Positions 1-7,046 of a DNA stretch of 13,800 nucleotides are shown here, piece after piece. The notes beneath the pieces are model-generated. The model worked only from the letters and a program-made list of their open reading frames with translations. It did no database searches and was not told the DNA's origin. The stretch is from JBDSEG01 sp039920165 (GTDB lineage Bacteria > Pseudomonadota > Gammaproteobacteria > Burkholderiales > Burkholderiaceae_C): contig JBDSEG010000220.1 in NCBI GenBank assembly GCA_039920165.1, forward strand, positions 1 through 13,800, read 5' to 3'. The first letter of the stretch is position 1, and each line of letters starts with the position of its first letter. The translations under genes were made by a program, and so were the position numbers.

Positions 1-111
1 CCGGGCGTCATCGGCATCACGCCGGTCTCGCCGGGGGTCATCGGTATCACACCGGGCGTTGTCTCGCCGGGTGTCGTATCTCCCGGTGTCGTATCGCCTG
101 GGGTGGTGATC
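1..111 (+). repeat. in-frame tandem repeats (30-nt then 15-nt units)
   Basis: Degenerate tandem repeats lie inside the coding frame of the partial gene. Two copies of about 24-30 nt encode PGVIGIT; they are followed by 15-nt units at 52, 67, 82 and 97 encoding PGVVS, PGVVS, PGVVS and PGVVI. Copies differ mainly at third codon positions (ccg/ccc/cct, ggc/ggt/ggg, gtc/gta/gtg), so the amino acids appear to be kept while the DNA drifts. Confidence 0.8.
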
Positions 112-222
112 GCGCCTACCTCGCCCGTTATCGGCATCGGCGTGAGGCCGCTCACCCCGATCGTTCGATCGACCGGGCCCGCCAGGAAGCGCAAGCCGCG
201 CAAGCCCGCGCCGGAAGAATGA
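1..222 (+). CDS. 3' end of a Pro/Gly/Val-repeat protein (partial)
   Basis: An open frame enters from the left edge and stops with TGA at 220-222; 73 C-terminal residues are visible. The first part is low-complexity: two PGVIGIT-type units (from positions 1 and 31), then PGVVS units of exactly 15 nt at 52-66, 67-81 and 82-96 and a variant PGVVI at 97-111. A basic tail, KRKPRKPAPEE, ends the protein. The stop overlaps the ATG of the next gene (ATGA at 219-222), which suggests translational coupling and supports this being a real coding end. I do not recognise the family. The repeat could form an extended linker or a surface or structural segment, but nothing visible fixes a function. Confidence 0.65.
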   Translation, partial: PGVIGITPVSPGVIGITPGVVSPGVVSPGVVSPGVVIAPTSPVIGIGVRPLTPIVRSTGPARKRKPRKPAPEE

Positions 223-1904
223 GCACGCCCGCATTCGGGCTTTACCCGACGCGCGATCTGGTCGCGTCACAGCGCCTGTCGGCCGGTGCCGTGCTGGCGC
301 TGCAGCGTCCGGTGCAGGCCGACGGCGCAAAGCTGTTTCGCAGCACTTGCTGGCTGCCGGTGCCGGCATCGATCGCCGGCGCGGCGAGCCTCGCGCTGGC
401 CCCGGCGCAGTTCGCGCTGCGCTTCATGCCGGCGCGCTTCGATGCCGCGCTGTCCGACCGCGGCTGGTTCACGCGGGTCGACGCCATCGATGCATCGACG
501 CTGAAGATCGAATTCGCATGGCCGGCCAGCGTCGCTGCCGTACCGCGACGATCGGACCGCGCCCGCCATGCACTCGCGCTACATCGCGCCGATGGCAAGG
601 CGGTCGCCAAGGAGGCCACGCAGACAGGCACCACTGGCGTCGATCTCGTGCCACCCTGGGTCGGCTCGCCCCTCGTCATCGAAGTCGGCGATGCGATCCA
701 GGGGCTGGGCGATCGCATGGCATTGGCGGCGGCCGGCGCGATCGGCGCGCGGGTGGCGATACCTCGCGCCATCGCGGCCGCCGCAGGGAGCAGCCCGTTC
801 GATAAGGCGGAAGCGAGCGTGCTCGGCAGCGCGCGCAGCGCCGTCGCCGCGCTGAGCCTCGCCGGGCGCCCAAGCAGCCCGCGCCTGTCGCTGCTGGCGG
901 AACGCGCAGGCACGAGCACGCTGCTGTGGCAAGCGCTGCTGCCCGGCGAACACGAGCTCGCACTGCTGCCCGAAGCATCGATCGATGTCGAATGGGCCGG
1001 TGCGCTCGAACATCTGCGCGCGATGGGCGAAGGGGTGGAAGGCCTGCCCGAGCGGTTGCGCCTGGAGATCGAATCCGACGCGCCGTGCAATGTCCGCTTC
1101 GATGCGCTCGAACTCGGGCTGCACGCCATCTTCGAGTTGCTGGCCGAGCCGCGCAGGTTCGGCTTCGACGGCGACCGCGTGCAGTCGTTGCCGCTCGAAC
1201 TGACTCTGCCGGCCAGCGCGGCAGCACAGGGCTTGCGCATCACCGGGCGCGTCGTGTCCGAGCCGCAGGCCGATGCCGGCACCGGAACAACGGCACAGAA
1301 CCTGGGTGCGCTGCTGCACGCCGACCGCGCCGCGCTGCAGCCGGTCGAACTGGCCGCACCGATCACGCTCGCGGGCGTGGCCTTCGACTGGCTGCCGCTG
1401 TCAAGCGCCTTGCAACTGCGCATGCGGGTGCTCGCCGATGACGGCAGTCGACCCAGCGGGCGCGTGCTGGCCGCGACGACGCAGACTTTCGAGACCGCGC
1501 AGGCGACACACCTCGTTGCCCGCTGGCCGGCGCTCGACCTGCAGGCGCAAACGGTCTGGATCGAAGCGACGCCGCTCGAAGGCGCGGGCCTGTGGCAGTT
1601 CGCCGATGCCGCCATCGATCGGCCTGGCTGGACCGAGACCAAGGGCACCGAGCCGCAACGCGACGCCCTGCCACTCGGCCTGCGCCTGCAACTTCTCGGC
1701 GAGGTGGCAGGCGATGGCGCGATGCGGCCGGTCGCGGTCCGCCTCGACGGCCAGGTGTTGGCGCCGACGCTGCCGGCCGGCCGTTTCGAGCTCGACGTGC
1801 CGGGCCTACTGCTGCCGCTGCTGGCGACGCAGCCCATCGTTTTCGAAGCCAGCGTGCGTGCCGGCGTCACGGTCGAATCCGCGCGTCTGGGCATCGCGCT
1901 CTGA
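219..1904 (+). CDS. hypothetical protein, 561 aa
   Basis: A large open frame whose ATG overlaps the upstream stop by four bases (ATGA), so the two genes are probably translated together. I do not recognise the family. The protein is rich in Ala, Leu and Arg, has no signal peptide and no membrane segment, and alternates short hydrophobic strands with turns, which suggests several beta-sandwich modules. One stretch around residues 370-470 (ending in VWIEATPLEGAGLWQFAD) reads like a jelly-roll or binding-domain fold, but this is only an impression. Pairing with a repeat-rich protein would suit a structural or surface assembly; that is inference. A 98-bp gap follows before the ABC cassette, so it need not share that cassette's function. 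Confidence 0.75.
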   Translation: MSTPAFGLYPTRDLVASQRLSAGAVLALQRPVQADGAKLFRSTCWLPVPASIAGAASLALAPAQFALRFMPARFDAALSDRGWFTRVDAIDASTLKIEFAWPASVAAVPRRSDRARHALALHRADGKAVAKEATQTGTTGVDLVPPWVGSPLVIEVGDAIQGLGDRMALAAAGAIGARVAIPRAIAAAAGSSPFDKAEASVLGSARSAVAALSLAGRPSSPRLSLLAERAGTSTLLWQALLPGEHELALLPEASIDVEWAGALEHLRAMGEGVEGLPERLRLEIESDAPCNVRFDALELGLHAIFELLAEPRRFGFDGDRVQSLPLELTLPASAAAQGLRITGRVVSEPQADAGTGTTAQNLGALLHADRAALQPVELAAPITLAGVAFDWLPLSSALQLRMRVLADDGSRPSGRVLAATTQTFETAQATHLVARWPALDLQAQTVWIEATPLEGAGLWQFADAAIDRPGWTETKGTEPQRDALPLGLRLQLLGEVAGDGAMRPVAVRLDGQVLAPTLPAGRFELDVPGLLLPLLATQPIVFEASVRAGVTVESARLGIAL

Positions 1905-2002
1905 GGCGCTTCGGCGCGGCGCAGGCGGCGCCCCGACGCACGCCGAATGACCAGGTAATTGCCGGGTCGGTCCGGGCCGAAGTGCTGGGTTAACCTCGCC
2001 GG

Positions 2003-2743
2003 ATGCTCACGGTTCGCGGACTCACCCAGCGCTACGGCCAGCGCACCGCCTTGCAGGCGCTGTCGTTCACGCTGGAACGCGGAGGCTTCTGCGTGCTGCT
2101 CGGACCGAACGGAGCGGGCAAGTCGACCCTGTTCCAGGTCCTGACCGGCCTGTTCGCTGCCGACGCAGGCGATGTCGAAGTGGCCGGCCATTCGCTGCGC
2201 ACGCAGGCGCGGCGCGCGCTCGCGCATATCGGCGTGGTGTTCCAGCAGCAGGCGCTCGACCTCGACCTGAGCGTCGCGCGCAATCTGCAATTCCAGGCCG
2301 ATCTGCAAGGCCTGCCGCGCGCGTTCGCGGCGCAGCGCATCACCTTCGAGGTCGAGCGCTTCGGACTGCAGGGCGAGCTCGCGCGCAGCGTGCGCGAGCT
2401 GTCGGGCGGGACGCGGCGCAAGGTCGAGCTGGTGCGAGCGCTGTTGCACCGGCCGACGCTCTTGCTGATGGACGAGGCGACGGTCGGCCTCGACCCCAAA
2501 TCGCGCAAGGACCTGCTCGCCGCCGTGCACGAGGAAGTCCGCGAGCGCGGCGCTGCCGTGCTGTGGGCGACCCACCTCGTTGCCGAAGCCGAGGGCGCCG
2601 ACCGTGTGCTGGTGCTGCACCAGGGCCGCCTGCTCGCCGACGGCACGCCAGCGCAGGTCACCGAATCTCTCGGCGGCGCGAGCCTCGAAGCCGCTTTCAT
2701 TCACGCCACCCGAACCGCACCTGCTGCAATGCAACCCGCATGA
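2003..2743 (+). CDS. ABC transporter ATP-binding protein, PQQ-dependent alcohol dehydrogenase-associated type
   Basis: A cytoplasmic ABC ATPase of 246 residues that should power the permease encoded at 4992-5870. The nucleotide-binding motifs are complete: Walker A GPNGAGKST at residues 34-42, Q-loop near 81-83, signature LSGGT at 133-137, Walker B LLLMDE at 153-158 with catalytic Glu158, and switch His191. The LSGGTRRKVEL form and overall length fit ATPases paired with ABC-2 permeases. The start is ATG at 2003; only a weak Shine-Dalgarno is seen. The stop overlaps the ATG of the beta-propeller gene (ATGA at 2740-2743). The assignment to the PQQ-associated subfamily rests mainly on the neighbours: propeller, odd binding protein and ABC-2 permease in one run. 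Confidence 0.9.
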   Translation: MLTVRGLTQRYGQRTALQALSFTLERGGFCVLLGPNGAGKSTLFQVLTGLFAADAGDVEVAGHSLRTQARRALAHIGVVFQQQALDLDLSVARNLQFQADLQGLPRAFAAQRITFEVERFGLQGELARSVRELSGGTRRKVELVRALLHRPTLLLMDEATVGLDPKSRKDLLAAVHEEVRERGAAVLWATHLVAEAEGADRVLVLHQGRLLADGTPAQVTESLGGASLEAAFIHATRTAPAAMQPA

Positions 2744-3714
2744 AATCTCACCTCGCCCTGATGACGCTCGCCCTGCTCCTCGGCGCGCTGCCCGCATACG
2801 CCAAGGACACCGGTCTCGCCTACGTCTCGAGCGAGAAGGACCACGCCATCACGCTGTTCGACATCAAGACGATGACCGTCGTCGGCACGATCAAGACCTG
2901 CAAGCGCCCGCGTCACCTTCAGCTCCTGCCCGGCGCGCTGCAGATGATGGTGGCGTGCGGCGATTCGAACCGTGCCGATGTGATCGACCTCGCGTCGCGC
3001 GCGGTCGCGGCGCAGATTCCGCTCGGCGACGACCCCGAAGCGTTCGACCTCTCGCCCGACGGCAGATTCGCGTATGTGTCGGCCGAAGAGGAAGGCGCGC
3101 TGAACGTGTTCGACCTCGCGGCGAAGAAGCTCGTGAAGAGCGTGCCGGTCGGCAAGGAACCCGAAGGCGTGAAGGTGTCGCCCGACGGCAAGCGCGTGTA
3201 CGTCACGTCCGAGGTGGCGAATATGGTCCACGTGATCGATACCGCGACGTATGCCGTCGTCAAGAACATTGCGGTCGGCAAGCGGCCGCGGCGCTTCGCC
3301 TTCAATGCCGATGCGAGCGAGCTGTGGGTCAGCAACGAACTGGGCAGCAGCGCGAGCGTGATCTCGACCAAGGATCTGAACGTGGTCGCAACCGTGCCGT
3401 TCGAGGTCAAGGGCATGCGTTCCGACGACATCACCCCCGTGGGCCTGGCACTGTCGCGCGACGGCAAGACGATGTACGTGGGCCTGGGTCGCGCCAACCA
3501 TGTCGCCTTCGTCGATGTGGCGAGCCGGCAAATCCGCCAGCAGGTGCTGGTCGGCAAGCGCGCCTGGGGCGTGACGGTGAACCGCGACGGCAGCCGGCTC
3601 TATGTCGTTAACGGCCTGTCCGACGATATGACGATCGTCGATACCGCCGCCGCGAAGGCGCTCAAGACGGTGCCGGTCGGGCGGGTGCCGTATATGGTGC
3701 TGGTCGATGACTGA
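2740..3714 (+). CDS. secreted YVTN-type beta-propeller protein (PQQ-associated cassette)
   Basis: 324 residues beginning with a clear Sec signal peptide (Lys2, a Leu-rich core, cleavage expected after PAYA near residue 21), so it acts in the periplasm. The mature part is a repeat protein of about 40-45 residues per unit: each has a YV strand (AYVSS, AYVSA, VYVTS, MYVGL, LYVVN), a V.D(L/I/V).. strand and a GK.P turn, consistent with about seven blades. It matches the pattern of the beta-propeller proteins associated with PQQ-dependent catabolism. ATG at 2740 overlaps the ATPase stop by four bases, and the 3' end overlaps the binding-protein start by eight. A longer in-frame extension to 2563 is rejected because it would bury the signal peptide. 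No enzymatic residues can be named; a binding or docking role is likely. Confidence 0.88.
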   Translation: MKSHLALMTLALLLGALPAYAKDTGLAYVSSEKDHAITLFDIKTMTVVGTIKTCKRPRHLQLLPGALQMMVACGDSNRADVIDLASRAVAAQIPLGDDPEAFDLSPDGRFAYVSAEEEGALNVFDLAAKKLVKSVPVGKEPEGVKVSPDGKRVYVTSEVANMVHVIDTATYAVVKNIAVGKRPRRFAFNADASELWVSNELGSSASVISTKDLNVVATVPFEVKGMRSDDITPVGLALSRDGKTMYVGLGRANHVAFVDVASRQIRQQVLVGKRAWGVTVNRDGSRLYVVNGLSDDMTIVDTAAAKALKTVPVGRVPYMVLVDD

Positions 3715-4885
3715 GCGGCGGCGGCCCGCCGCCTGGTTGTCGATCCTGCTGCTGACGACCGCGTCCCACGTGGGCGCGGCGGCGCTCACGCTCGGCCTCC
3801 TGCAACGCGCCGACGACGGGCGGCTCGATCCGAAGCGGGTCGAGCTGGCCTACCCCGGCCACCCGGGCGGATCGCTCGCGCAGGCGGTCGAGATGGCGGC
3901 GAAGGAAAGCCAGTTCGAGCTCGATGCCGCGAAGCTGCAGGTCAAGGTCGATGTGCGCTCAGCGCGCGATTCCGACGATGCGAAGTCACAGCTCGCGCAA
4001 CTTGTCAAGGCGGGCGCCGCGGCGGTCGTGCTCGACCTCCCGGCGAGCTGGATCTCCGGCCTTGGCGCCGGCACCCGCATCGCGTTGCTCAATGCCGGCA
4101 GCGCCGATGAAGGTCCGCGCCAGCAGGGTTGCCTGCCCAACCTCTTCCATACGCTGCCGGGCGAACGCATGCGTGCCGACGCGCTGGCGCAGACGCTGCT
4201 CGCGCGGCGCTGGAGCAAGTTGCTGCTGGTGCACGGACCGACAGCCGACGATGCGGCCCGGCTCGCGCTGGCGCAGGCTGCCATCAAACGCTACGGTCTG
4301 AAGCCGGTCGCAGTCCGGCCGTTCAAGCTCTCGGCCGATCCGCGAGAGCGCGACCTCGCGAACCCGATGCTGCTGACCGGCAATCTCGACTACGACGTGG
4401 TCTGGGTGGTCGACAGCGACGGCGAGTTCGCGCGCGGCCTGCCCTACCGCACCGCGCTGCCGCGGCCGGTCGTCGGCGACGCCGGCCTCGTCGCACTGGC
4501 GTGGGCGACGAATTTCGAGCGCTTCGGCGCGCCGCAACTCGCGCGGCGCTTCGTTCGCGCCGCGCAGCGCCCGCTCACCGATACCGACTGGGCGGCGTAC
4601 ATGGCCGCCAAGGCGGTGTTGCAGGCCGCGCTCGAGGCGCCGGCCAATCCAGGCCCGGCGCAGATCATGGCGGCGCTGACGCGGGCCGATTTCACGCTCG
4701 ACGGCTTCAAGGGCGTGCGGCTGTCGTTTCGTCCCTGGGACCGGCAACTGCGCCAGCCGCTGCTGCTCAGCGACGGCCTCGGCGTGATCGCCACCGCGCC
4801 GGTCGACGGCGTGATGCATCCGAAGAACACGCTCGATACGCTCGGGGCCGACGCGCCCGAGACGCGGTGCAAGGTGCGGCCATGA
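3707..4885 (+). CDS. periplasmic ABC substrate-binding protein, PQQ-dependent alcohol dehydrogenase-associated type
   Basis: 392 residues. The N-terminus (MTERRRPAAWLSILLLTTAS) is a signal peptide ending near GAAA. The mature protein looks like a type I periplasmic binding fold: the GLLQRADDGR segment, then alternating Rossmann-like strands such as AAAVVLDLP, RIALLNAG, KLLLVHGP and YDVVWVVD. It resembles the divergent binding proteins found with PQQ-dependent alcohol dehydrogenases rather than amino-acid receptors. ATG at 3707 lies eight bases inside the propeller gene. It is unusual for an ABC-2 (normally export) permease to come with such a receptor, but that combination is typical of this cassette. 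The ligand cannot be read from the sequence. Confidence 0.85.
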   Translation: MTERRRPAAWLSILLLTTASHVGAAALTLGLLQRADDGRLDPKRVELAYPGHPGGSLAQAVEMAAKESQFELDAAKLQVKVDVRSARDSDDAKSQLAQLVKAGAAAVVLDLPASWISGLGAGTRIALLNAGSADEGPRQQGCLPNLFHTLPGERMRADALAQTLLARRWSKLLLVHGPTADDAARLALAQAAIKRYGLKPVAVRPFKLSADPRERDLANPMLLTGNLDYDVVWVVDSDGEFARGLPYRTALPRPVVGDAGLVALAWATNFERFGAPQLARRFVRAAQRPLTDTDWAAYMAAKAVLQAALEAPANPGPAQIMAALTRADFTLDGFKGVRLSFRPWDRQLRQPLLLSDGLGVIATAPVDGVMHPKNTLDTLGADAPETRCKVRP

Positions 4886-4991
4886 GACATCCTGGGTCAA
4901 CCTGTCCGCGGGCCGGGCGCCGGGCCACTCCCAGGCCGGCCCGCATCCCCTTGGGGGACCGGCCGAAGTACCCGTCGGAAGAGGGGCTCCA
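4886..4991 (+). repeat. GC-rich intergenic segment with inverted repeats, possible dispersed repeat
   Basis: This is the only real gap inside the cassette. It carries GGGCCGGGC-like and GGCCGGCCCG-like complementary blocks (about 4911-4944) and a CCCCTTGGGG palindrome at 4947-4956, then ACCGGCC. Neighbouring genes in the operon overlap, so an untranslated structured insert stands out. It may be a REP-like dispersed element or an mRNA-processing or attenuating structure. No U-tract follows, so it is not a standard terminator. The family is unknown to me. Confidence 0.4.
4981..4986 (+). promoter_or_regulatory. Shine-Dalgarno for the GTG-started permease
   Basis: GAGGGG lies five bases before GTG at 4992. 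It supports this start over others in the frame and shows that the permease, unlike its upstream neighbours, is initiated independently rather than by stop-start overlap. Confidence 0.55.
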
Positions 4992-5870
4992 GTGACCGAC
5001 GTCCGAACGCCACCGCTCGCGCTGCCGGCGGAAGCGAGCCACGCGGTCGGCGGGCCGCGCCACGCACTGCAGGCGCTGCGCGCGATCGTCCTGCGCGAAA
5101 TGGTCAAGTTCGGCCAGCAGACCGGCCGCCTCGTCTCGGCGCTGGTTCGCCCGCTGCTGTGGCTCGCCGTCTTCGCGGCCGGCTTTCGCAATGTGTTCGG
5201 CGTCGCGATCGTGGAGCCGTACGACACCTATATCCCCTACGACGTCTATATCGCGCCGGGGCTGATCGGCATGGTGCTGCTGTTCAACGGCATGCAGTCA
5301 TCGCTCGCGATGGTGTACGACCGCGAGATGGGACTGATGCGGCTGCTGCTCACCGCGCCGCTGCCGCGCTGGTGGCTGCTGCTGAGCAAACTGCTCGCAA
5401 CGGCGCTGCTGAGCATGGGCCAGGCGCTCGCGTTCGTGTTCGTCGCGGCGCTGCTGGGCACCGGGCTGCCGTTTCTCGGCTGGAGCGGCGTCCACGCGCT
5501 CTTCGCGATGCTGGCCGCAGCGCTCATGCTCGCGGCACTCGGCTTGCTCCTGTCGGTCTATATCAAGCAGCTCGAGAACTTCGCGGGCACGATGAATTTC
5601 GTCATCTTCCCGATGTATTTCCTGTCCACCGCGCTCTATCCGCTGTGGAAGCTCGAGGAGTCGGGCGCCACCTGGGTCTGGTGGGCGGCGCGGCTGAACC
5701 CCTTCACGCATGCGGTCGAGTGGATCCGCTTCGCGCTGTACGGCAAGGACCCGGGCATTGCACCCTATATCGTGCTGGGAACGCTGGCGCTGTGTTTCCT
5801 GCTCGCCTGCTGGGGCTACGACCCGCAGCGCGGCTTCGGCGGGCTGGCCAAACGCGGGGGCGGCGGCTGA
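4992..5870 (+). CDS. ABC-2 type transporter permease, PQQ-dependent alcohol dehydrogenase-associated type
   Basis: 292 residues, GTG start with a GAGGGG ribosome-binding site. A short cytoplasmic N-terminus (REMVKFGQQTGR) precedes about six membrane segments: near 45-65, around PGLIGMVLLFNGM, then LLSKLLATALLSMGQALAF, a segment around ALFAMLAAALMLAALGLLLSV, FVIFPMYFLSTALYPLW, and a final one around IVLGTLALCFLLAC. The cytoplasmic loop LLTAPLPRWWLLLSK is the usual ABC-2 coupling region. It should dimerise and pair with the ATPase at 2003-2743. This is the permease type found with PQQ-alcohol dehydrogenase cassettes; export of a toxic intermediate and a role in lanthanide handling are both possible. 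The stop shares one base with the next gene (TGATG). Confidence 0.88.
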   Translation: MTDVRTPPLALPAEASHAVGGPRHALQALRAIVLREMVKFGQQTGRLVSALVRPLLWLAVFAAGFRNVFGVAIVEPYDTYIPYDVYIAPGLIGMVLLFNGMQSSLAMVYDREMGLMRLLLTAPLPRWWLLLSKLLATALLSMGQALAFVFVAALLGTGLPFLGWSGVHALFAMLAAALMLAALGLLLSVYIKQLENFAGTMNFVIFPMYFLSTALYPLWKLEESGATWVWWAARLNPFTHAVEWIRFALYGKDPGIAPYIVLGTLALCFLLACWGYDPQRGFGGLAKRGGGG

Positions 5871-6862
5871 TGCGTTCGTGGCAACGCCGCGAGGTGCTGG
5901 GCGCAATGGCGGCCGGCTGCCTTCCCCTGCCGGCCGCTGCCGAGCGCGACGCCTTTCCGAGCCACGCGATCTCGCTGTGGGTGCCGTGGCCCGCCGGCGG
6001 TGCGACCGATCTGACGCTGCGCATGCTGGCCGAACTGGCGAGTCGCCACCTCGGGCAGAAGGTGCTGACAGAGAACCGTGCCGGCGCCGGTGGAACCCTC
6101 GTGATGCCGGTGCTGCTGCAGGCCGCGCCCGACGGCTACACCCTCGCGCAGATGCCGCAACCGGTTTTCCGTGCGCCGCATACGCAAAAGGTGCTGTGGG
6201 ATCCGATCCGCGATACAACGCCCATCATCCAGGTGAGCGGGGTCACCTTCGGGGTCGTGGTACCGGCCGGCAGCGGATTGCGCAGCCTCGACGATCTTTT
6301 CACCTATGCCGCGGCCAACCCGGGCAAGCTGAGCGTCTCGACCAACGGCGCCGGCACCACACCGCACGTCGTGATGGACGAACTGTTCGGCAAGCGCGGC
6401 CTGAGCTACATCCACGTGCCCTACAAGGGGACGGCGGAACAGATGCTCGCGGTCGCGGCGGGCCAGGTCATGGCCGGGGTCAACTCGACCGGCTTCGCAC
6501 CCTTCGTCGACTCGGGAACTCTGCGGCTGCTCGTGACTTTCGGCGAGCACCGCAGCCGGCGCTGGCCGCAGGTGCCGACGCTCAAGGAACTCGGCCTCGG
6601 CATCGTCGCCGCCTCGCCTTACGGCCTGGCCGGGCCGCGCGGCCTGCCGCCGGCGGTCGTACAGCGTCTGCACGACGCCTTCAAGCTCGCGATGTTCGAT
6701 CCGCAGCATGTCGCCGAGCTCGCCAAGTACGACCAGGATCTGGCCTACCTCGGCAGCGAAGACTACGGCCGGGCGATGCGCGAGACCTATGCGACCGAAC
6801 GGCGCACGGTCGAACGCATGGGGCTGGCGCGCGGCGCGGGCTCCGAGCCGCCGCCGCGCTGA
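5870..6862 (+). CDS. Bug/TctC-family periplasmic solute-binding receptor
   Basis: 330 residues, with all the hallmarks of tripartite tricarboxylate receptors: VPWPAGGATDL near the N-terminus, ENRAGAGGTL, AAPDGYTL, then NGAGTTPH, HVPYKGTAEQMLAVAAGQV and WPQVPTLKELG. Family members bind carboxylates and similar small organic acids in the periplasm. The leader has MRSWQRREVLGAMAAGCLPLPAAA; the twin arginines before the hydrophobic core suggest Tat export, though Sec cleavage after PAAA is also possible. ATG overlaps the permease stop by one base, so it belongs to the cassette's transcript. No TctA/TctB membrane partners are present in the window, so it may be an orphan receptor or serve a transporter elsewhere. 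Confidence 0.92.
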   Translation: MRSWQRREVLGAMAAGCLPLPAAAERDAFPSHAISLWVPWPAGGATDLTLRMLAELASRHLGQKVLTENRAGAGGTLVMPVLLQAAPDGYTLAQMPQPVFRAPHTQKVLWDPIRDTTPIIQVSGVTFGVVVPAGSGLRSLDDLFTYAAANPGKLSVSTNGAGTTPHVVMDELFGKRGLSYIHVPYKGTAEQMLAVAAGQVMAGVNSTGFAPFVDSGTLRLLVTFGEHRSRRWPQVPTLKELGLGIVAASPYGLAGPRGLPPAVVQRLHDAFKLAMFDPQHVAELAKYDQDLAYLGSEDYGRAMRETYATERRTVERMGLARGAGSEPPPR

Positions 6863-7046
6863 GGCGTCAAAAAAACGCCCACCCGCCCCGACACCGGGCA
6901 TGCGAGAACATAGGCCGCATCTCAGGGTTCACCATAGGTTCAGGATCGCTCGACGCATGTGTAGCCTCGCAGCCTCCCGGCAGCGCGGCAGCAGAAGCCG
7001 ATTCGCCGCCATTGCCCATTGCTCCGTAACGAATCAAGGACGCTCG
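6863..7046 (+). other. intergenic region between the receptor and the regulator genes
   Basis: 184 bases without a gene. A short hairpin, GGCGT-CAAAAAA-ACGCC (6863-6879), sits directly after the receptor stop; no T-run follows, so it is at best a weak terminator or mRNA 3' stabiliser. The rest presumably carries the promoter of the regulator gene, but I see no convincing -35/-10 or -24/-12 pair. Confidence 0.4.
7036..7040 (+). promoter_or_regulatory. Shine-Dalgarno fixing the regulator start
   Basis: AAGGA lies six bases before ATG at 7047. It supports this start over the in-frame upstream extension (which could reach 6708 inside the receptor gene) and gives a protein beginning MLPAPRRRD. 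Confidence 0.65.

Noticed and set aside
1..111. Repeats at the left edge as a CRISPR array
   Set aside because: Units are short, contiguous, in frame and encode PGVVS; there are no unique spacers.
242..2797. 851-residue open frame on the minus strand
   Set aside because: It runs antisense to the 561-residue gene and the ABC ATPase, is very rich in Arg, Ser and Ala, has no domain motifs and spans two well-supported plus-strand genes: a typical GC-rich shadow frame.
3986..5227. 413-residue minus-strand open frame
   Set aside because: Antisense to the binding protein and permease; Arg-rich, with no recognisable motif.
6863..6879. Rho-independent terminator after the Bug receptor
   Set aside because: Only a 5-bp stem and no following T-run on either strand in the right position.
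6880..7046. Sigma-54 promoter upstream of the regulator
   Set aside because: GG-N10-GC spacings occur by chance in such GC-rich DNA and none fits TGGCAC-N5-TTGC well.
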